This document shows, one piece after another, positions 45,837-54,812 of a stretch of 64,000 nt of DNA. The stretch's first letter is position 1. Every line of letters starts with the position of its first letter. Under the pieces are notes generated by a model. That model was not told where the DNA came from. It searched no databases and saw only the letters and a list, made by a program, of their open reading frames with translations. The stretch is from assembly GCF_900187265.1 (NCBI RefSeq), contig NZ_LT906450.1, positions 1,045,444 to 1,109,443 of the forward strand. The letters run 5' to 3'. This DNA comes from Rhodococcus rhodochrous (GTDB lineage Bacteria > Actinomycetota > Actinomycetes > Mycobacteriales > Mycobacteriaceae). The position numbers and the translations under genes are program-made.

Positions 45837-46739
45837 ATGGCAATCTTCCTTACCAAGGATTCCAAGGTCATCGTCCAGGGCATCACCGGCGGCGAGGGCA
45901 CCAAGCACACCGCGCTCATGCTCAAGGCCGGCACCCAGGTCGTCGGCGGCGTGAACGCCCGCAAGGCCGGCACGACGGTCTCGCACACCGACAAGGACGG
46001 CAACCCGGTCGAGCTCCCCGTCTTCGGCTCCGTCGCCGAGGCCATGAAGGAGACCGGCGCCGACGTCTCGATCGCGTTCGTTCCCCCGGCCTTCTCGAAG
46101 GACGCCATCGTCGAGGCCATCGACGCGGAGATCCCGCTGCTCGTGGTCATCACCGAGGGCATCCCCGTGCAGGACTCCGCCTACGCCTGGGCCTACAACG
46201 TCCAGAAGGGCAACAAGACCCGCATCATCGGCCCCAACTGCCCCGGCATCATCACCCCGGGTGAGTCGCTCGTCGGCATCACCCCGGCGAACATCGCCGG
46301 CAAGGGCCCGGTCGGCCTCGTCTCCAAGTCGGGCACCCTGACCTACCAGATGATGTTCGAGCTGCGCGAGTACGGCTTCTCGACCGCCATCGGCATCGGC
46401 GGCGACCCGGTCATCGGCACCACCCATATCGACGCCATCGAGGCCTTCGAGAAGGACCCGGAGACCAAGGTCATCGTCATGATCGGCGAGATCGGCGGCG
46501 ACGCCGAGGAGCGCGCGGCCGATTACATCAAGGCCAACGTGACCAAGCCGGTCGTCGGCTACGTCGCGGGCTTCACCGCTCCCGAGGGCAAGACCATGGG
46601 CCACGCCGGCGCCATCGTCTCGGGCTCCTCGGGCACCGCTCAGGCCAAGAAGGACGCTCTCGAGGCGGCCGGCGTGAAGGTCGGCAAGACGCCGTCCGAG
46701 ACCGCTGCGCTCGCTCGCGAGATCCTGCAGTCGCTCTGA
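45837..46739 (+). CDS. sucD: succinyl-CoA synthetase, alpha subunit
   Basis: A 300-residue CoA-binding subunit. [31 protein letters not shown] binds CoA; the phospho-histidine is in [26 protein letters not shown] and [13 protein letters not shown] are typical. It starts 16 nt after sucC. The 3' end is duplicated (46722-46755), and a hairpin follows. Confidence 0.97.
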   Translation: MAIFLTKDSKVIVQGITGGEGTKHTALMLKAGTQVVGGVNARKAGTTVSHTDKDGNPVELPVFGSVAEAMKETGADVSIAFVPPAFSKDAIVEAIDAEIPLLVVITEGIPVQDSAYAWAYNVQKGNKTRIIGPNCPGIITPGESLVGITPANIAGKGPVGLVSKSGTLTYQMMFELREYGFSTAIGIGGDPVIGTTHIDAIEAFEKDPETKVIVMIGEIGGDAEERAADYIKANVTKPVVGYVAGFTAPEGKTMGHAGAIVSGSSGTAQAKKDALEAAGVKVGKTPSETAALAREILQSL

Positions 46740-46755
46740 TCCTGCAGTCGCTCCG
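46722..46755 (+). repeat. 17-bp tandem duplication over the sucD stop codon
   Basis: ATCCTGCAGTCGCTC recurs in 46722-46738 and 46739-46755, two adjacent 17-mers differing at one base. The first holds the last sucD codons and most of the TGA; the second lies just beyond. Confidence 0.85.
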
Positions 46756-46773
46756 ACAGCAGCGGCACCTTCC

Positions 46774-46815
46774 GTGCGCGCCTTCCGGTGGCTCCGGCCA
46801 TCGGGAGGCGCGCAC
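46774..46815. terminator. bidirectional hairpin between sucD and the YigZ-like gene
   Basis: GTGCGCGCCTTCC (46774-46786) pairs with GGGAGGCGCGCAC (46803-46815) at 12 of 13 positions, with a 16-nt loop between two convergent genes. Confidence 0.7.
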
Positions 46816-46823
46816 GCGCCGTT

Positions 46824-47447
46824 TCAGGTGTCGATCCAGTCGATTCCCGCAGGTTCGAGCCCTCCCACCCCGGACGTCAACGACGCCACCCAGCCCTCCA
46901 GTTCGCTCCGCTCGCGCCCCGCGACGGTGAGGACCACCCGGTCCGCATAGGCCACGTCGAGCACCGCGACGCCGCGCCCGCGCAGTTCCGCCTCCACGCG
47001 ACCCGCCTCGCCGTGATCGATCGCGAGGGTGAACTTCTCCTGCTGTCTGCGCTCGACGAGGGGCGCCTCGTCCAGTGCCGTCGCGACCGCACCCGAGTAC
47101 GCGCGCACCAGCCCGCCCGCGCCGAGCTTGATCCCTCCGAACCATCGGGTCACCACCACCGCGACGTTCACGAGATCCCGGTGGTGCAGGACCTGCAGCA
47201 TCGGAATGCCGGCCGTACCGCCCGGCTCACCGTCGTCGCTCGACCGCTCGGCGCGCGCCGACGGGTCGTCACCCACCACGAACGCCCAGCAATGGTGTCG
47301 GGCATCGGGATACAGTCGGCGTTGTTCGTCGACGAAGGCGAGCGCGGCGTCGGCCGTGGCGACACGACGAACCGCCGCGAGGAAACGCGAGTGCTTCACC
47401 TCCGTCTCGACCACGACGTCGGGACCCGGGGCGAGAGTGTGCGGCAT
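46824..47447 (-). CDS. YigZ/IMPACT-family protein
   Basis: A 207-residue protein of the YigZ family. The conserved core includes [35 protein letters not shown] and [22 protein letters not shown], followed by a ferredoxin-like C-terminal domain. Eukaryotic IMPACT regulates GCN2; bacterial members have unclear roles in translation or stress. ATG 47447 is used; 47456 is equally possible. It is inserted between sucD and the Rv0954-like gene relative to M. tuberculosis. Confidence 0.85.
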   Translation of the reverse strand: MPHTLAPGPDVVVETEVKHSRFLAAVRRVATADAALAFVDEQRRLYPDARHHCWAFVVGDDPSARAERSSDDGEPGGTAGIPMLQVLHHRDLVNVAVVVTRWFGGIKLGAGGLVRAYSGAVATALDEAPLVERRQQEKFTLAIDHGEAGRVEAELRGRGVAVLDVAYADRVVLTVAGRERSELEGWVASLTSGVGGLEPAGIDWIDT

Positions 47448-47530
47448 GGACCCCATTCTCTCGGGTAGTCCCTAGGCTGTTGACTGCAGGACGAGTGACC
47501 GACCCACACCGATCGACGGCAGGAGAATCG

Positions 47531-48601
47531 ATGACATTCCCCGCAGGCGCATCCACCCAGAGCAAGGTGGTGCCGTTGCTGCTGCCACTCGCGGTGGCCG
47601 TGCTCGGTGCCGTGAACTTCCTGCTCGGCCTCACACCCTTCGTGAACATCACCTTCGGCTCCCAGGTGGCACTCACGTCGTTCGATTTCGGCTTCGCCGT
47701 CGTGCCGCTGGCCTTTCTGCTCTTCGGCGGTGTGAGCGCGGCACTGTCGCTGCTCCCCGGCCAGGACCTGCGTGCGGTGGCAGTCGCGGCGTCGGGCGTC
47801 GGTTTCGTGACGTCCCTGTTCCAGCTGTTCCACCTGCCCGAGGACACCGGGATCGCGTGGGGCGGCGTGACGATCCTCGTCCTCGGTTTCCTGCAATTCG
47901 CGCTGGCGCTCGTCGGGCTGCTGTTCGGCCTCGGCATCCTCGTGTCCGGCCGGTCGGGGGAACGGGGTTCCTTCGGTTCGGCGCAGGGCGCCGGGCAGTA
48001 CCAGGGATTCGGGACCGGTCCGGGAACCGGGCAGCCCCAGGGCTTCGGTTCGCCGCAGGGGTACGGCCCGCAGGGATACGGCCAGCCCTACGGCGCGCAG
48101 CAGGGAGTCACCGGCGGGCAGTCCCAGTTCGGTGCGCCCCACCCCGGCCACCAGGCCTATCCCGGACAGCAGACGTCGGGGGAGTACTCCGGTGCCCAGC
48201 AGTACTCCGGTGCGCAGCAGTACTCGGGTGCCCAGCAGTACCCGGGTGCTCAGCAGTACGGCGGACAGCAGTTCGGCGGAGCCCAGCAGTTCCCCGGGGC
48301 ACAGCAGTACGGCGGGTCGCAGTATCCCGGTGCCCAGCAGTACGGCGGGGGAGCGCAGTATCCCGGTGCCCAGCAGTACTCCGCCGGCCAGCAGTACACG
48401 GGTGCGCAGCCGACCCAGCAGTATCCGGTCCAGGAACCGCACGGAACTCAGGACCCGACGGACCACACCGAAGCCCGGGCGGACGACACAGCGTCCGATG
48501 CCGACACGACGGGTACGGAACGTCGCGAGGAGACCGGGACCACTGCCACAGGCGACCAGGACGCGACGCAGGCCTTCCGCGCACCGGACGACCAGCGGTG
48601 A
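47531..48601 (+). CDS. DUF5336 membrane protein (34-kDa antigen/Rv0954-like)
   Basis: A 356-residue protein: four transmembrane helices in the first 150 residues ([21 protein letters not shown] onward), then a long low-complexity cytoplasmic or surface tail with repeated QQY-rich units ([17 protein letters not shown]) and an acidic end. It matches M. tuberculosis Rv0954, the 34-kDa antigenic protein family linked to cell envelope and division. AGGAGAATCG precedes the ATG at 47531. It is in the conserved position between sucCD and the DUF6350 gene. Confidence 0.87.
   Translation: MTFPAGASTQSKVVPLLLPLAVAVLGAVNFLLGLTPFVNITFGSQVALTSFDFGFAVVPLAFLLFGGVSAALSLLPGQDLRAVAVAASGVGFVTSLFQLFHLPEDTGIAWGGVTILVLGFLQFALALVGLLFGLGILVSGRSGERGSFGSAQGAGQYQGFGTGPGTGQPQGFGSPQGYGPQGYGQPYGAQQGVTGGQSQFGAPHPGHQAYPGQQTSGEYSGAQQYSGAQQYSGAQQYPGAQQYGGQQFGGAQQFPGAQQYGGSQYPGAQQYGGGAQYPGAQQYSAGQQYTGAQPTQQYPVQEPHGTQDPTDHTEARADDTASDADTTGTERREETGTTATGDQDATQAFRAPDDQR
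48186..48420 (+). repeat. coding tandem repeats, QQY(S/P/G)GA units
   Basis: About a dozen imperfect copies of a 15-24-bp coding unit (CAGCAGTAC followed by (T/C)CCGGTGCC and variants) encode a Gln/Tyr/Gly-rich low-complexity tail. Copy number is likely variable between strains. Confidence 0.75.
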
Positions 48602-48650
48602 TCGGCGCGCCTGACACCACGATCGCCGTGTCGGTGACACTCTCGAACCG

Positions 48651-50288
48651 ATGACTTCGACGCTCGGCCGGTCCACCCGGCACGTTCCCACCGACGACGA
48701 CAGCCTGGACCCGGAACGGTTCCGCATCCTGCTCGGCACCGCGGCCCGCGTGCCGGCGGTGACGCTCGCTGTCGTGGCCACCATCGTGGTGACGACGATG
48801 GTCGTGGCCAACAGCGACCTCACCGGCATCTACGCCGCGATCGCCGGCACATGGCTGGCGCTGCACCAGGTGACACTCACGATCGACGGCACGTCGCTCG
48901 GTGTGCTGCCGCTGCTGCCCACCGCCGTCCTGGTGTGGCAGGCGGCGCGCGGATGTGCGTCCGCGGCCGACGCGCTCGTCGAGAACAGCGGATACGCCCT
49001 CGATCGTCAGGACATCTCGCGCATCACCGTCGCCGTCCTCGCGGGCCCGCTGCTGGTGACCGCGGCGTCGCTGATCGTGCTGCAGGACGCGGCGAGTGTG
49101 CTGCCGGTGACGCCCCCGAACGCGGCTGCCGCCCTGGCGTGGGTCACCGGCATCTACCTCTTCGCGGCCCTCATCGGCATCGGCTCCCGCGTGTGGAAGC
49201 CGCTGGTGCGCTACTACGCGGCGCCCGACTGGCTCGTGCTGGCCTTCCGTCCCGCACTGCGGGTGCTGCTGGGGCTGTTCGCGCTCGGCGGGCTGGCGGT
49301 CGTCGCCGGATTGCTGTGGTCGTGGAACGTCGTCGGTGAACTGCTCGCGCGCGGGGACCACTGGACCGGCGTGCTGGGTCTGACGGTGATGTCGATCCTG
49401 TACCTGCCCAACGTCATCATCGGTGCCGCTGCCGTCCTGGCAGGCAGCACCGTGCATTTCGGCGACATCCATCTGAGCCTGTTCGAGGCGACGGGTGGCG
49501 ACCTGCCGGCACTCCCGGTGCTCGCGGCGGTCCCCTCGGGCCCGGCCGCGGCGTTCTGGCCGGTGCTGCTGGCCGTTCCGGCGACGATCGGTGCGCTACT
49601 CGGCCGTTTCGCCGCGCAGCGGACCCTGCAGGCGAAGGCCGACGGTGCCCCGGTGGGCAGCGCCGACGCGGCATGGACGGTGCTCGCTGCCGCAGCGGGA
49701 GCCGGACTCGTCACGGCGCTGGCGACCTGGGTCGCGGGCGGCCCGCTCGGCGTCTTCGGCACGGTCGGCGCCAACTGGTGGCTCGCCGGAATCCTCGTCT
49801 TCGCCTGGTCGGGCCTGCTCGGCATCATCACGGCCCAGCTGCTCGTGTGGCGTGAAGGACGACTCGCCGCGGCGGCGCTGCGCGCCGACACCGAGGTGGG
49901 CGAGGAGACCCCGGAGGATGCGGCAGATGCGGCCCGGGCCGACGACACCGCCGACGGAGAGACCGACGCAGAACTCGAAGTGGCCGAGAACGAGACCCCG
50001 GCACTCGAGGCTCCCGCGTCGGAGGACGCCGAGGTCGAGGAGGAATCCTCGGTCGAGGACACCGATCTCGACGAGAACGAAGCCGCCGCAGGCGACGCGG
50101 ACGAGGACGCCGAGGACGGTGCGTCCGACGCGGACGACGACGCGGAGAGCCCCGACGAGGACGCGGATGCGGACACCGACGACGTCATCGACGCCGAGGT
50201 GGTCGAGGTCCTCGACGAGGATGATGCCGAGGACGACAGCGAGCCCGACGAGGAGGTCGCGAACAAGGCCGAAAAGGGCGCCGACTAG
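48651..50288 (+). CDS. DUF6350 membrane protein with acidic tail (Rv0955-like)
   Basis: A 545-residue protein with about ten transmembrane helices (residues 35-415) and a strongly acidic C-terminal tail of about 120 residues (Asp/Glu/Ala-rich, ending KAEKGAD). The membrane part fits the Rv0955/DUF6350 family upstream of purN. Its function is unknown; in Corynebacteriales it is an envelope-associated protein. It begins 49 nt after the DUF5336 gene and ends 55 nt before purN. Confidence 0.88.
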   Translation: MTSTLGRSTRHVPTDDDSLDPERFRILLGTAARVPAVTLAVVATIVVTTMVVANSDLTGIYAAIAGTWLALHQVTLTIDGTSLGVLPLLPTAVLVWQAARGCASAADALVENSGYALDRQDISRITVAVLAGPLLVTAASLIVLQDAASVLPVTPPNAAAALAWVTGIYLFAALIGIGSRVWKPLVRYYAAPDWLVLAFRPALRVLLGLFALGGLAVVAGLLWSWNVVGELLARGDHWTGVLGLTVMSILYLPNVIIGAAAVLAGSTVHFGDIHLSLFEATGGDLPALPVLAAVPSGPAAAFWPVLLAVPATIGALLGRFAAQRTLQAKADGAPVGSADAAWTVLAAAAGAGLVTALATWVAGGPLGVFGTVGANWWLAGILVFAWSGLLGIITAQLLVWREGRLAAAALRADTEVGEETPEDAADAARADDTADGETDAELEVAENETPALEAPASEDAEVEEESSVEDTDLDENEAAAGDADEDAEDGASDADDDAESPDEDADADTDDVIDAEVVEVLDEDDAEDDSEPDEEVANKAEKGAD

Positions 50289-50343
50289 GCTCTCCTACGG
50301 CCGGTCGATCGGCCGACCCACCTCGACTTCACAGGAGTGGACC

Positions 50344-50991
50344 CTGACTGCCTCGCGTGACCAGCTGCCGCCCACCGCGCCGGCGCGGCTCGTCGTCCTC
50401 GCCTCGGGCACGGGCAGCCTCTTGCGTTCGCTGCTCGACGCCACCCGGACCGACGGATATCCCGCGACGGTCGTCGCTGTCGGTGTCGACCGCGAATGTC
50501 CCGCCGAAGGGCACGCCGCCGACGAAGGCATCCCGTCGTTCCGCGTCGCCTTGCGCGACTTCGAGGACCGCACCGCGTGGGATCGCGCGCTGACCGACGC
50601 GGTCGCCGCCCACGAACCCGACCTCGTGGTGTCCGCGGGCTTCATGAAGATCCTGGGTTCGGCCTTCCTCGAGCGGTTCGCCGGCCGCATCATCAACACT
50701 CATCCCGCGCTGCTGCCGTCGTTCCCCGGCGCGCACGCCGTCGCCGACGCCCTGGCCTACGGCGTCAAGGTCACCGGTTCGACGGTGCATCTCGTCGATG
50801 GGGGAGTCGACACCGGGCCGATCCTCGCGCAGGAAGCCGTGCAGGTGCTCGACGACGACGACGAGGACACCCTGCACGAGCGCATCAAGGTTGTGGAGCG
50901 ACGGCTGCTGGCCGAGATGGTCGCCGCCGTCGCCACCCGTGGAGTTGTTTCCGATGGACGAAAGGCCGTGATCCCCGGTGACCGAACGTAA
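50344..50991 (+). CDS. purN: phosphoribosylglycinamide formyltransferase (CTG start)
   Basis: A 215-residue enzyme that formylates GAR in purine synthesis. [19 protein letters not shown] starts the fold; the catalytic Asn, His and Asp are in [16 protein letters not shown] and [15 protein letters not shown]. No ATG, GTG or TTG occurs in frame before the essential first strand. ACAGGAG (50331-50337) stands 6 nt before CTG 50344, which gives [10 protein letters not shown] and matches the expected N-terminal length, so CTG is the likely start. It overlaps purH by 14 nt. Confidence 0.93.
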   Translation: MTASRDQLPPTAPARLVVLASGTGSLLRSLLDATRTDGYPATVVAVGVDRECPAEGHAADEGIPSFRVALRDFEDRTAWDRALTDAVAAHEPDLVVSAGFMKILGSAFLERFAGRIINTHPALLPSFPGAHAVADALAYGVKVTGSTVHLVDGGVDTGPILAQEAVQVLDDDDEDTLHERIKVVERRLLAEMVAAVATRGVVSDGRKAVIPGDRT

Positions 50992-52540
50992 GACTGTGCG
51001 CCGCGCGCTGGTCAGCGTGTACGACAAGAGCGGGCTGGTGGAGCTGGCGACAGGGCTCCACGCGGCAGGTGTCGAGCTGGTCTCGACCGGCTCCACGGCC
51101 AAGACCATCGCCGACGCAGGCGTGCCGGTGACGAAGGTCGAGGAACTGACCGGCTTCCCCGAGTGCCTCGAAGGTCGGGTGAAGACCCTGCACCCGCGCG
51201 TGCACGCCGGCATCCTCGCCGACACCCGCAAGCAGGACCACCTCGACCAGATCGCCGATCTGGGCATCGAGGCGTTCGAGCTCGTCGTCGTGAATCTCTA
51301 CCCGTTCACGCAGACGGTCGCCTCGGGTGCGAGCCCCGACGAGTGCGTCGAGCAGATCGACATCGGTGGCCCGTCGATGGTGCGTGCCGCGGCGAAGAAC
51401 CACCCGTCCGTCGCAGTCGTCGTCGACCCGGCCGCCTACGGTGATGTGCTCGCCGCCGTCGAGGGTGGCGGTTTCACCCTCGAGCAGCGCAAGCGTCTTG
51501 CCGCGCAGGCGTTCCAGCACACTGCCGCCTACGACGTCGCCGTCGCGAGCTGGATGAACAGCGGTTACGCGACGCCCGAGGGCGACGAGTCGCAGTTCCC
51601 GGCGTGGACCGGCGCGACCTGGACCCGCTCGAATGTCCTTCGCTACGGCGAGAACCCGCACCAGGCCGCAGCCCTGTACGTGAACGAGGCCGGCGAGCCG
51701 GGGCTCGCGCAGGCCGAGCAGTTCCACGGCAAGGAGATGTCCTACAACAACTACCAGGACGCCGACGCCGCCTGGCGTGCCGCGCACGACCACAGCGAGC
51801 CGTGCGTCGCGATCATCAAGCACGCCAACCCGTGCGGCATCGCGATCGCCGACGACATCGCCACCGCGCACCGCAACGCGCACGAGTGCGACCCGGTCTC
51901 GGCCTTCGGTGGCGTCATCGCCGCCAACCGCGAGGTGAGCGTCGAGATGGCCGAGCAGGTCGCCGAGATCTTCACCGAGGTGATCATCGCCCCGTCGTAC
52001 GCCGACGGCGCCGTCGACGTACTCTCCCGCAAGAAGAACATTCGCATCCTGCGCGCCGATTCACCGAAGTCGGCTCCGGTCGAGATCCGTCAGATCTCCG
52101 GCGGGTTGCTCCTGCAGGAGCGCGACGTGCTCACCGCGGACGGCGACTCCACTGCCAACTGGCAGCTCGCGTGCGGCGAGGCCGCCGACGAGGCCACACT
52201 GCGCGATCTCGAATTCGCTTGGCGTGCATGCCGTGCTGTGAAGTCCAACGCGATCCTGCTGGCCTCGGGCGGCGCGACCGTCGGTGTCGGCATGGGCCAG
52301 GTCAACCGCGTCGACTCGGCGCGGCTCGCCGTGACCCGTGCGGGCGATCGGGTCGCCGGGTCGGTGGCCGCGTCCGATGCCTTCTTCCCGTTCGCCGACG
52401 GTCTGCAGGTGCTGACCGAGGCCGGCGTGAAGGCGATCGTGCAGCCGGGTGGCTCGGTGCGCGACAACGAGGTCATCGAGGCCGCCCGCGAGGCGGGCGT
52501 GACGCTGTACCTCACCGGCGCCCGGCACTTCGCGCACTAG
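50978..52540 (+). CDS. purH: bifunctional AICAR transformylase/IMP cyclohydrolase
   Basis: A 520-residue enzyme that catalyses the last two steps to IMP. The cyclohydrolase domain (1-200) begins [13 protein letters not shown] with STGSTAKTI and [13 protein letters not shown]; the transformylase domain carries [58 protein letters not shown] and the C-terminal [14 protein letters not shown] 50978 overlaps purN by 14 nt in the conserved purNH operon. Confidence 0.97.
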   Translation: MTERKTVRRALVSVYDKSGLVELATGLHAAGVELVSTGSTAKTIADAGVPVTKVEELTGFPECLEGRVKTLHPRVHAGILADTRKQDHLDQIADLGIEAFELVVVNLYPFTQTVASGASPDECVEQIDIGGPSMVRAAAKNHPSVAVVVDPAAYGDVLAAVEGGGFTLEQRKRLAAQAFQHTAAYDVAVASWMNSGYATPEGDESQFPAWTGATWTRSNVLRYGENPHQAAALYVNEAGEPGLAQAEQFHGKEMSYNNYQDADAAWRAAHDHSEPCVAIIKHANPCGIAIADDIATAHRNAHECDPVSAFGGVIAANREVSVEMAEQVAEIFTEVIIAPSYADGAVDVLSRKKNIRILRADSPKSAPVEIRQISGGLLLQERDVLTADGDSTANWQLACGEAADEATLRDLEFAWRACRAVKSNAILLASGGATVGVGMGQVNRVDSARLAVTRAGDRVAGSVAASDAFFPFADGLQVLTEAGVKAIVQPGGSVRDNEVIEAAREAGVTLYLTGARHFAH

Positions 52541-52560
52541 GGAACGAACCACAGACGCGC

Positions 52561-52605
52561 GGCACCCGCGCGCACCGTCGCTCAGGCGGCGTGCGCGTGG
52601 GTGCC
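52561..52605. terminator. bidirectional hairpin between purH and a convergent small gene
   Basis: GGCACCCGCGCGCAC (52561-52575) and GTGCGCGTGGGTGCC (52591-52605) pair at 14 of 15 positions. The right arm encodes the last residues (His/Ala-rich) of the small minus-strand gene. Confidence 0.65.
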
Positions 52606-52824
52606 GTTGTCGTGTGCGGTGTGTTCGACGGTGTGCTTGCCGCGACCCTCGGAGATGACGAGCTTGGCAGCGCCACGGTCGAGCAGCTCGCGGATGAGAT
52701 CCGCGGAGGCGGCGCCGCTCTCGGTACCGCCGACCCGGCTCAGGTCGATGGTGATGGCGTGACCGGTGAGGTCGTCGGGCAGTTCGGTCGACACGGTGCC
52801 GCCGGATTCGATTCGCAGTTTCAT
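52582..52824 (-). CDS. small protein, STAS-like, unknown function
   Basis: An 80-residue protein (KLRIESGGTVSTELPDDLTGHAITIDLSRVGGTESGAASADLIRELLDRGAAKLVISEG...) that could form a small alpha/beta domain loosely like STAS. The end is His-rich. GACAGGAGA precedes ATG 52824. It stands alone between purH and a region with hairpins. I do not recognise the family. Confidence 0.62.
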   Translation of the reverse strand: MKLRIESGGTVSTELPDDLTGHAITIDLSRVGGTESGAASADLIRELLDRGAAKLVISEGRGKHTVEHTAHDNGTHAHAA

Positions 52825-53132
52825 GGTGTTTCTCCTGTCGAGGTGATCTTGTATGGGTCGCGGTCGGGGATAGAGAAAGGGCACCCGGGGCGTATGTGCC
52901 CCGAGTGCCCGAGAACGAGTCGTCGTGTGACTTCTATTCTCGGGATCGCTCCGCCGCGAAGTGGAAGAAGAAGTGAGAAAACGGTACGGAACAGCCGGCT
53001 ACGTACATCTGCTTGTATCGCATCGGACCGTACCTTCCTCGTGTGAACCAGTTGGTTAACGGATGACCATACACGAACAACGCGGAATGGACATTTGTTA
53101 TTTCTGCGTCGTCCGTCGGCGGGGTGTGACGC
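52825..53132. promoter_or_regulatory. 308-nt non-coding region with several inverted repeats
   Basis: No gene is seen. It contains the hairpin at 52879-52910, GGTACGG (52983-52989) with its inverted copy CCGTACC (53028-53034), the dyad AACCA-GT-TGGTT near 53047, and AT-rich stretches unlike the neighbours. It must hold the promoter of the 80-residue protein gene. Confidence 0.55.
52879..52910. terminator. strong hairpin in the leader of the 80-residue gene
   Basis: GGGCACCCGGGGC (52879-52891) and GCCCCGAGTGCCC (52898-52910) form a 13-bp stem with one mismatch and a 6-nt loop. It lies 55-86 nt upstream of the small gene's start, so it is either an attenuator or a terminator for upstream transcription. 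Confidence 0.6.
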
Positions 53133-54098
53133 TCAGCCCCTCAGCTTGTCGAGCCACGCCCCGAAACCGAATGTGAACTCGTCGGAGAAAGGCAGGTCGG
53201 CGACGTAGTCGGCGCCGGTCGACTGCTGGTCGCCGATGTCCTTGAGCACGTGGTTGGTGCGCGTCATGTGCAGCGACGTCAGGCGGGTGTGGACGAGTGC
53301 CGCGTCGAGCGCGTCGACGTCCTCGACCCGTACCTGGATGTCCTTCGACGAGACCGTGGTGAGCACCGGCAGGTCGCCGGCGACCTGTGCGGCGAGCATC
53401 CGCGGATCGAGCGCGTCCTCCTCGGCGAGTGCCTTCGCGTTGGCGGGGACGAGCCCGGCATTGCGCAGCGGCTCGGGGAGTGCGTCGCTGAGAGTGCCGT
53501 CGGCGCGGAGCGACTCGACTGCGCCCGTGAGCGCGACCCGCAGTTCGTCGGCGATCTGGACGGGCAGCTGTCCCGCGGCGACGACGGCGTCGAGTTGTGC
53601 GTCGATCTGGGCGGTCAGCAGGTCGAGCAGACGCACGGCGAGCGGTTCGAGCAGACCGAGACCGGCGATCGAGTCGTTGTCCTGGGCGAGCGACAGCGCG
53701 ATCAGCGCGCCCTCGCTGTGCCCGACGACGTAGAGCCGCTTCGGGTCGACCCCGCGCTGCGAACCGAGGAAGGCGAGCGCGTCGGAGGCGTGGTCGATGA
53801 ACGTCGAGAAGCCGAGATCGGCGACGTCCTCGACGCTGTACGGGCCGAGACCGGTCGTGCCGCTGCCGAACTTGTCGTAGCGCAGGCTCGCGAAGCCCTT
53901 GCGTTCGAGCACGTCGGCGAGGTGCCGCAGGGTGCCGATCGATCCGGGGAGCAGTGCGCTGTCACCGTTGCGGTCGGTGGGGCCGCTGCCGGCGAGCAGC
54001 AGGACGGCGGGCACCGGACCCCTCATGGAGACGGGTACCCGCAGACTGCCGTGCAGGGTCACGTCGCCGCTGGAAAAGGTGATCTCGGTGTCCGACAT
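53133..54098 (-). CDS. alpha/beta hydrolase (serine hydrolase)
   Basis: A 321-residue hydrolase of the BAAT/acyl-CoA thioester-like or prolyl-oligopeptidase-like alpha/beta group. AVLLLAGSGPTDRNGDSAL is the oxyanion region, YVVGHSEGALIAL gives nucleophile Ser128, and TRTNHVLKD supplies the likely catalytic His. No signal peptide. Substrate unknown. It lies 12 nt downstream of the DUF4126 gene on the same strand. Confidence 0.82.
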   Translation of the reverse strand: MSDTEITFSSGDVTLHGSLRVPVSMRGPVPAVLLLAGSGPTDRNGDSALLPGSIGTLRHLADVLERKGFASLRYDKFGSGTTGLGPYSVEDVADLGFSTFIDHASDALAFLGSQRGVDPKRLYVVGHSEGALIALSLAQDNDSIAGLGLLEPLAVRLLDLLTAQIDAQLDAVVAAGQLPVQIADELRVALTGAVESLRADGTLSDALPEPLRNAGLVPANAKALAEEDALDPRMLAAQVAGDLPVLTTVSSKDIQVRVEDVDALDAALVHTRLTSLHMTRTNHVLKDIGDQQSTGADYVADLPFSDEFTFGFGAWLDKLRG

Positions 54099-54110
54099 GT
54101 CATGTGTCTA

Positions 54111-54740
54111 TCAGAAGTCGCCGGGTCGGCCCGTATCGAGGGCGCCCCGGTGTGGCGCCGGTTTCGTCCGTGCCGTGCGGGCGCGGCGCACCCGCCGGTA
54201 GCCCCGCACGCCGAGCCATCCGAACAGCGCCAGCAGGGGGATGACGAGCAGGGGAGCGAGCAGCGAGATCACCGACGTGACGAACGAGGTGACGCTCTCG
54301 ACGATCGAGAGCACGGGATTGCCGAAACCTGCGGTGGTCGCGGTGCTCGCGACCCGCGTGCCCGTCTGCGCCGTGCTCACCGCCAGGGCGGTCGGGGCGC
54401 CGATGACGATGCCCGCGAGCGCCGCCATCGCGGGATCGAGACTCGCGAACGCCGCCCACGCGGCGAGCGCACCCGCGACGGGCCGTGTGACCGTGCCGAC
54501 GGCGGACAGGGCGTTGTCCACGAGCGGCACGAGGTCGGCGACGACCTCCACGACGGTGGCGATCGCCAGGGCGACGAGCGCCGAGGTGGACCCGAGCCAC
54601 TGCATCGATTCGTTGAGGACCACGCCGAAGAGTTCGAAGTGGACCGCGGCCGACAGGAGCAGCAGCGGCAGGAAGGTGCGCAGCCCGGTGGCGGCCGCGA
54701 GCCCCAGCCCGAGCAGGGCCGCCAGGATCCAGGTGTCCAT
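54111..54740 (-). CDS. DUF4126 membrane protein
   Basis: A 209-residue membrane protein (about five helices) with the DUF4126 pattern: LLGLGLAAATGLRTFLPLLLLS at the start and a basic C-terminal tail (RGYRRVRRARTARTKP). Function unknown. It may be co-transcribed with the hydrolase at 53133 and is divergent from the chelatase-type ATPase gene, 72 nt away. Confidence 0.84.
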   Translation of the reverse strand: MDTWILAALLGLGLAAATGLRTFLPLLLLSAAVHFELFGVVLNESMQWLGSTSALVALAIATVVEVVADLVPLVDNALSAVGTVTRPVAGALAAWAAFASLDPAMAALAGIVIGAPTALAVSTAQTGTRVASTATTAGFGNPVLSIVESVTSFVTSVISLLAPLLVIPLLALFGWLGVRGYRRVRRARTARTKPAPHRGALDTGRPGDF

Positions 54741-54812
54741 GCCGCGAGTGTAGGCGGACCGGTCGCGTGATCGCGGATGCCGAAACGGCGGTTCGGTCGT
54801 ACCTTGGGTGGG

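Noticed and set aside
48186-48420. CRISPR-like array
   Set aside because: The repeats are coding, short, without unique spacers, and in frame with the DUF5336 gene.
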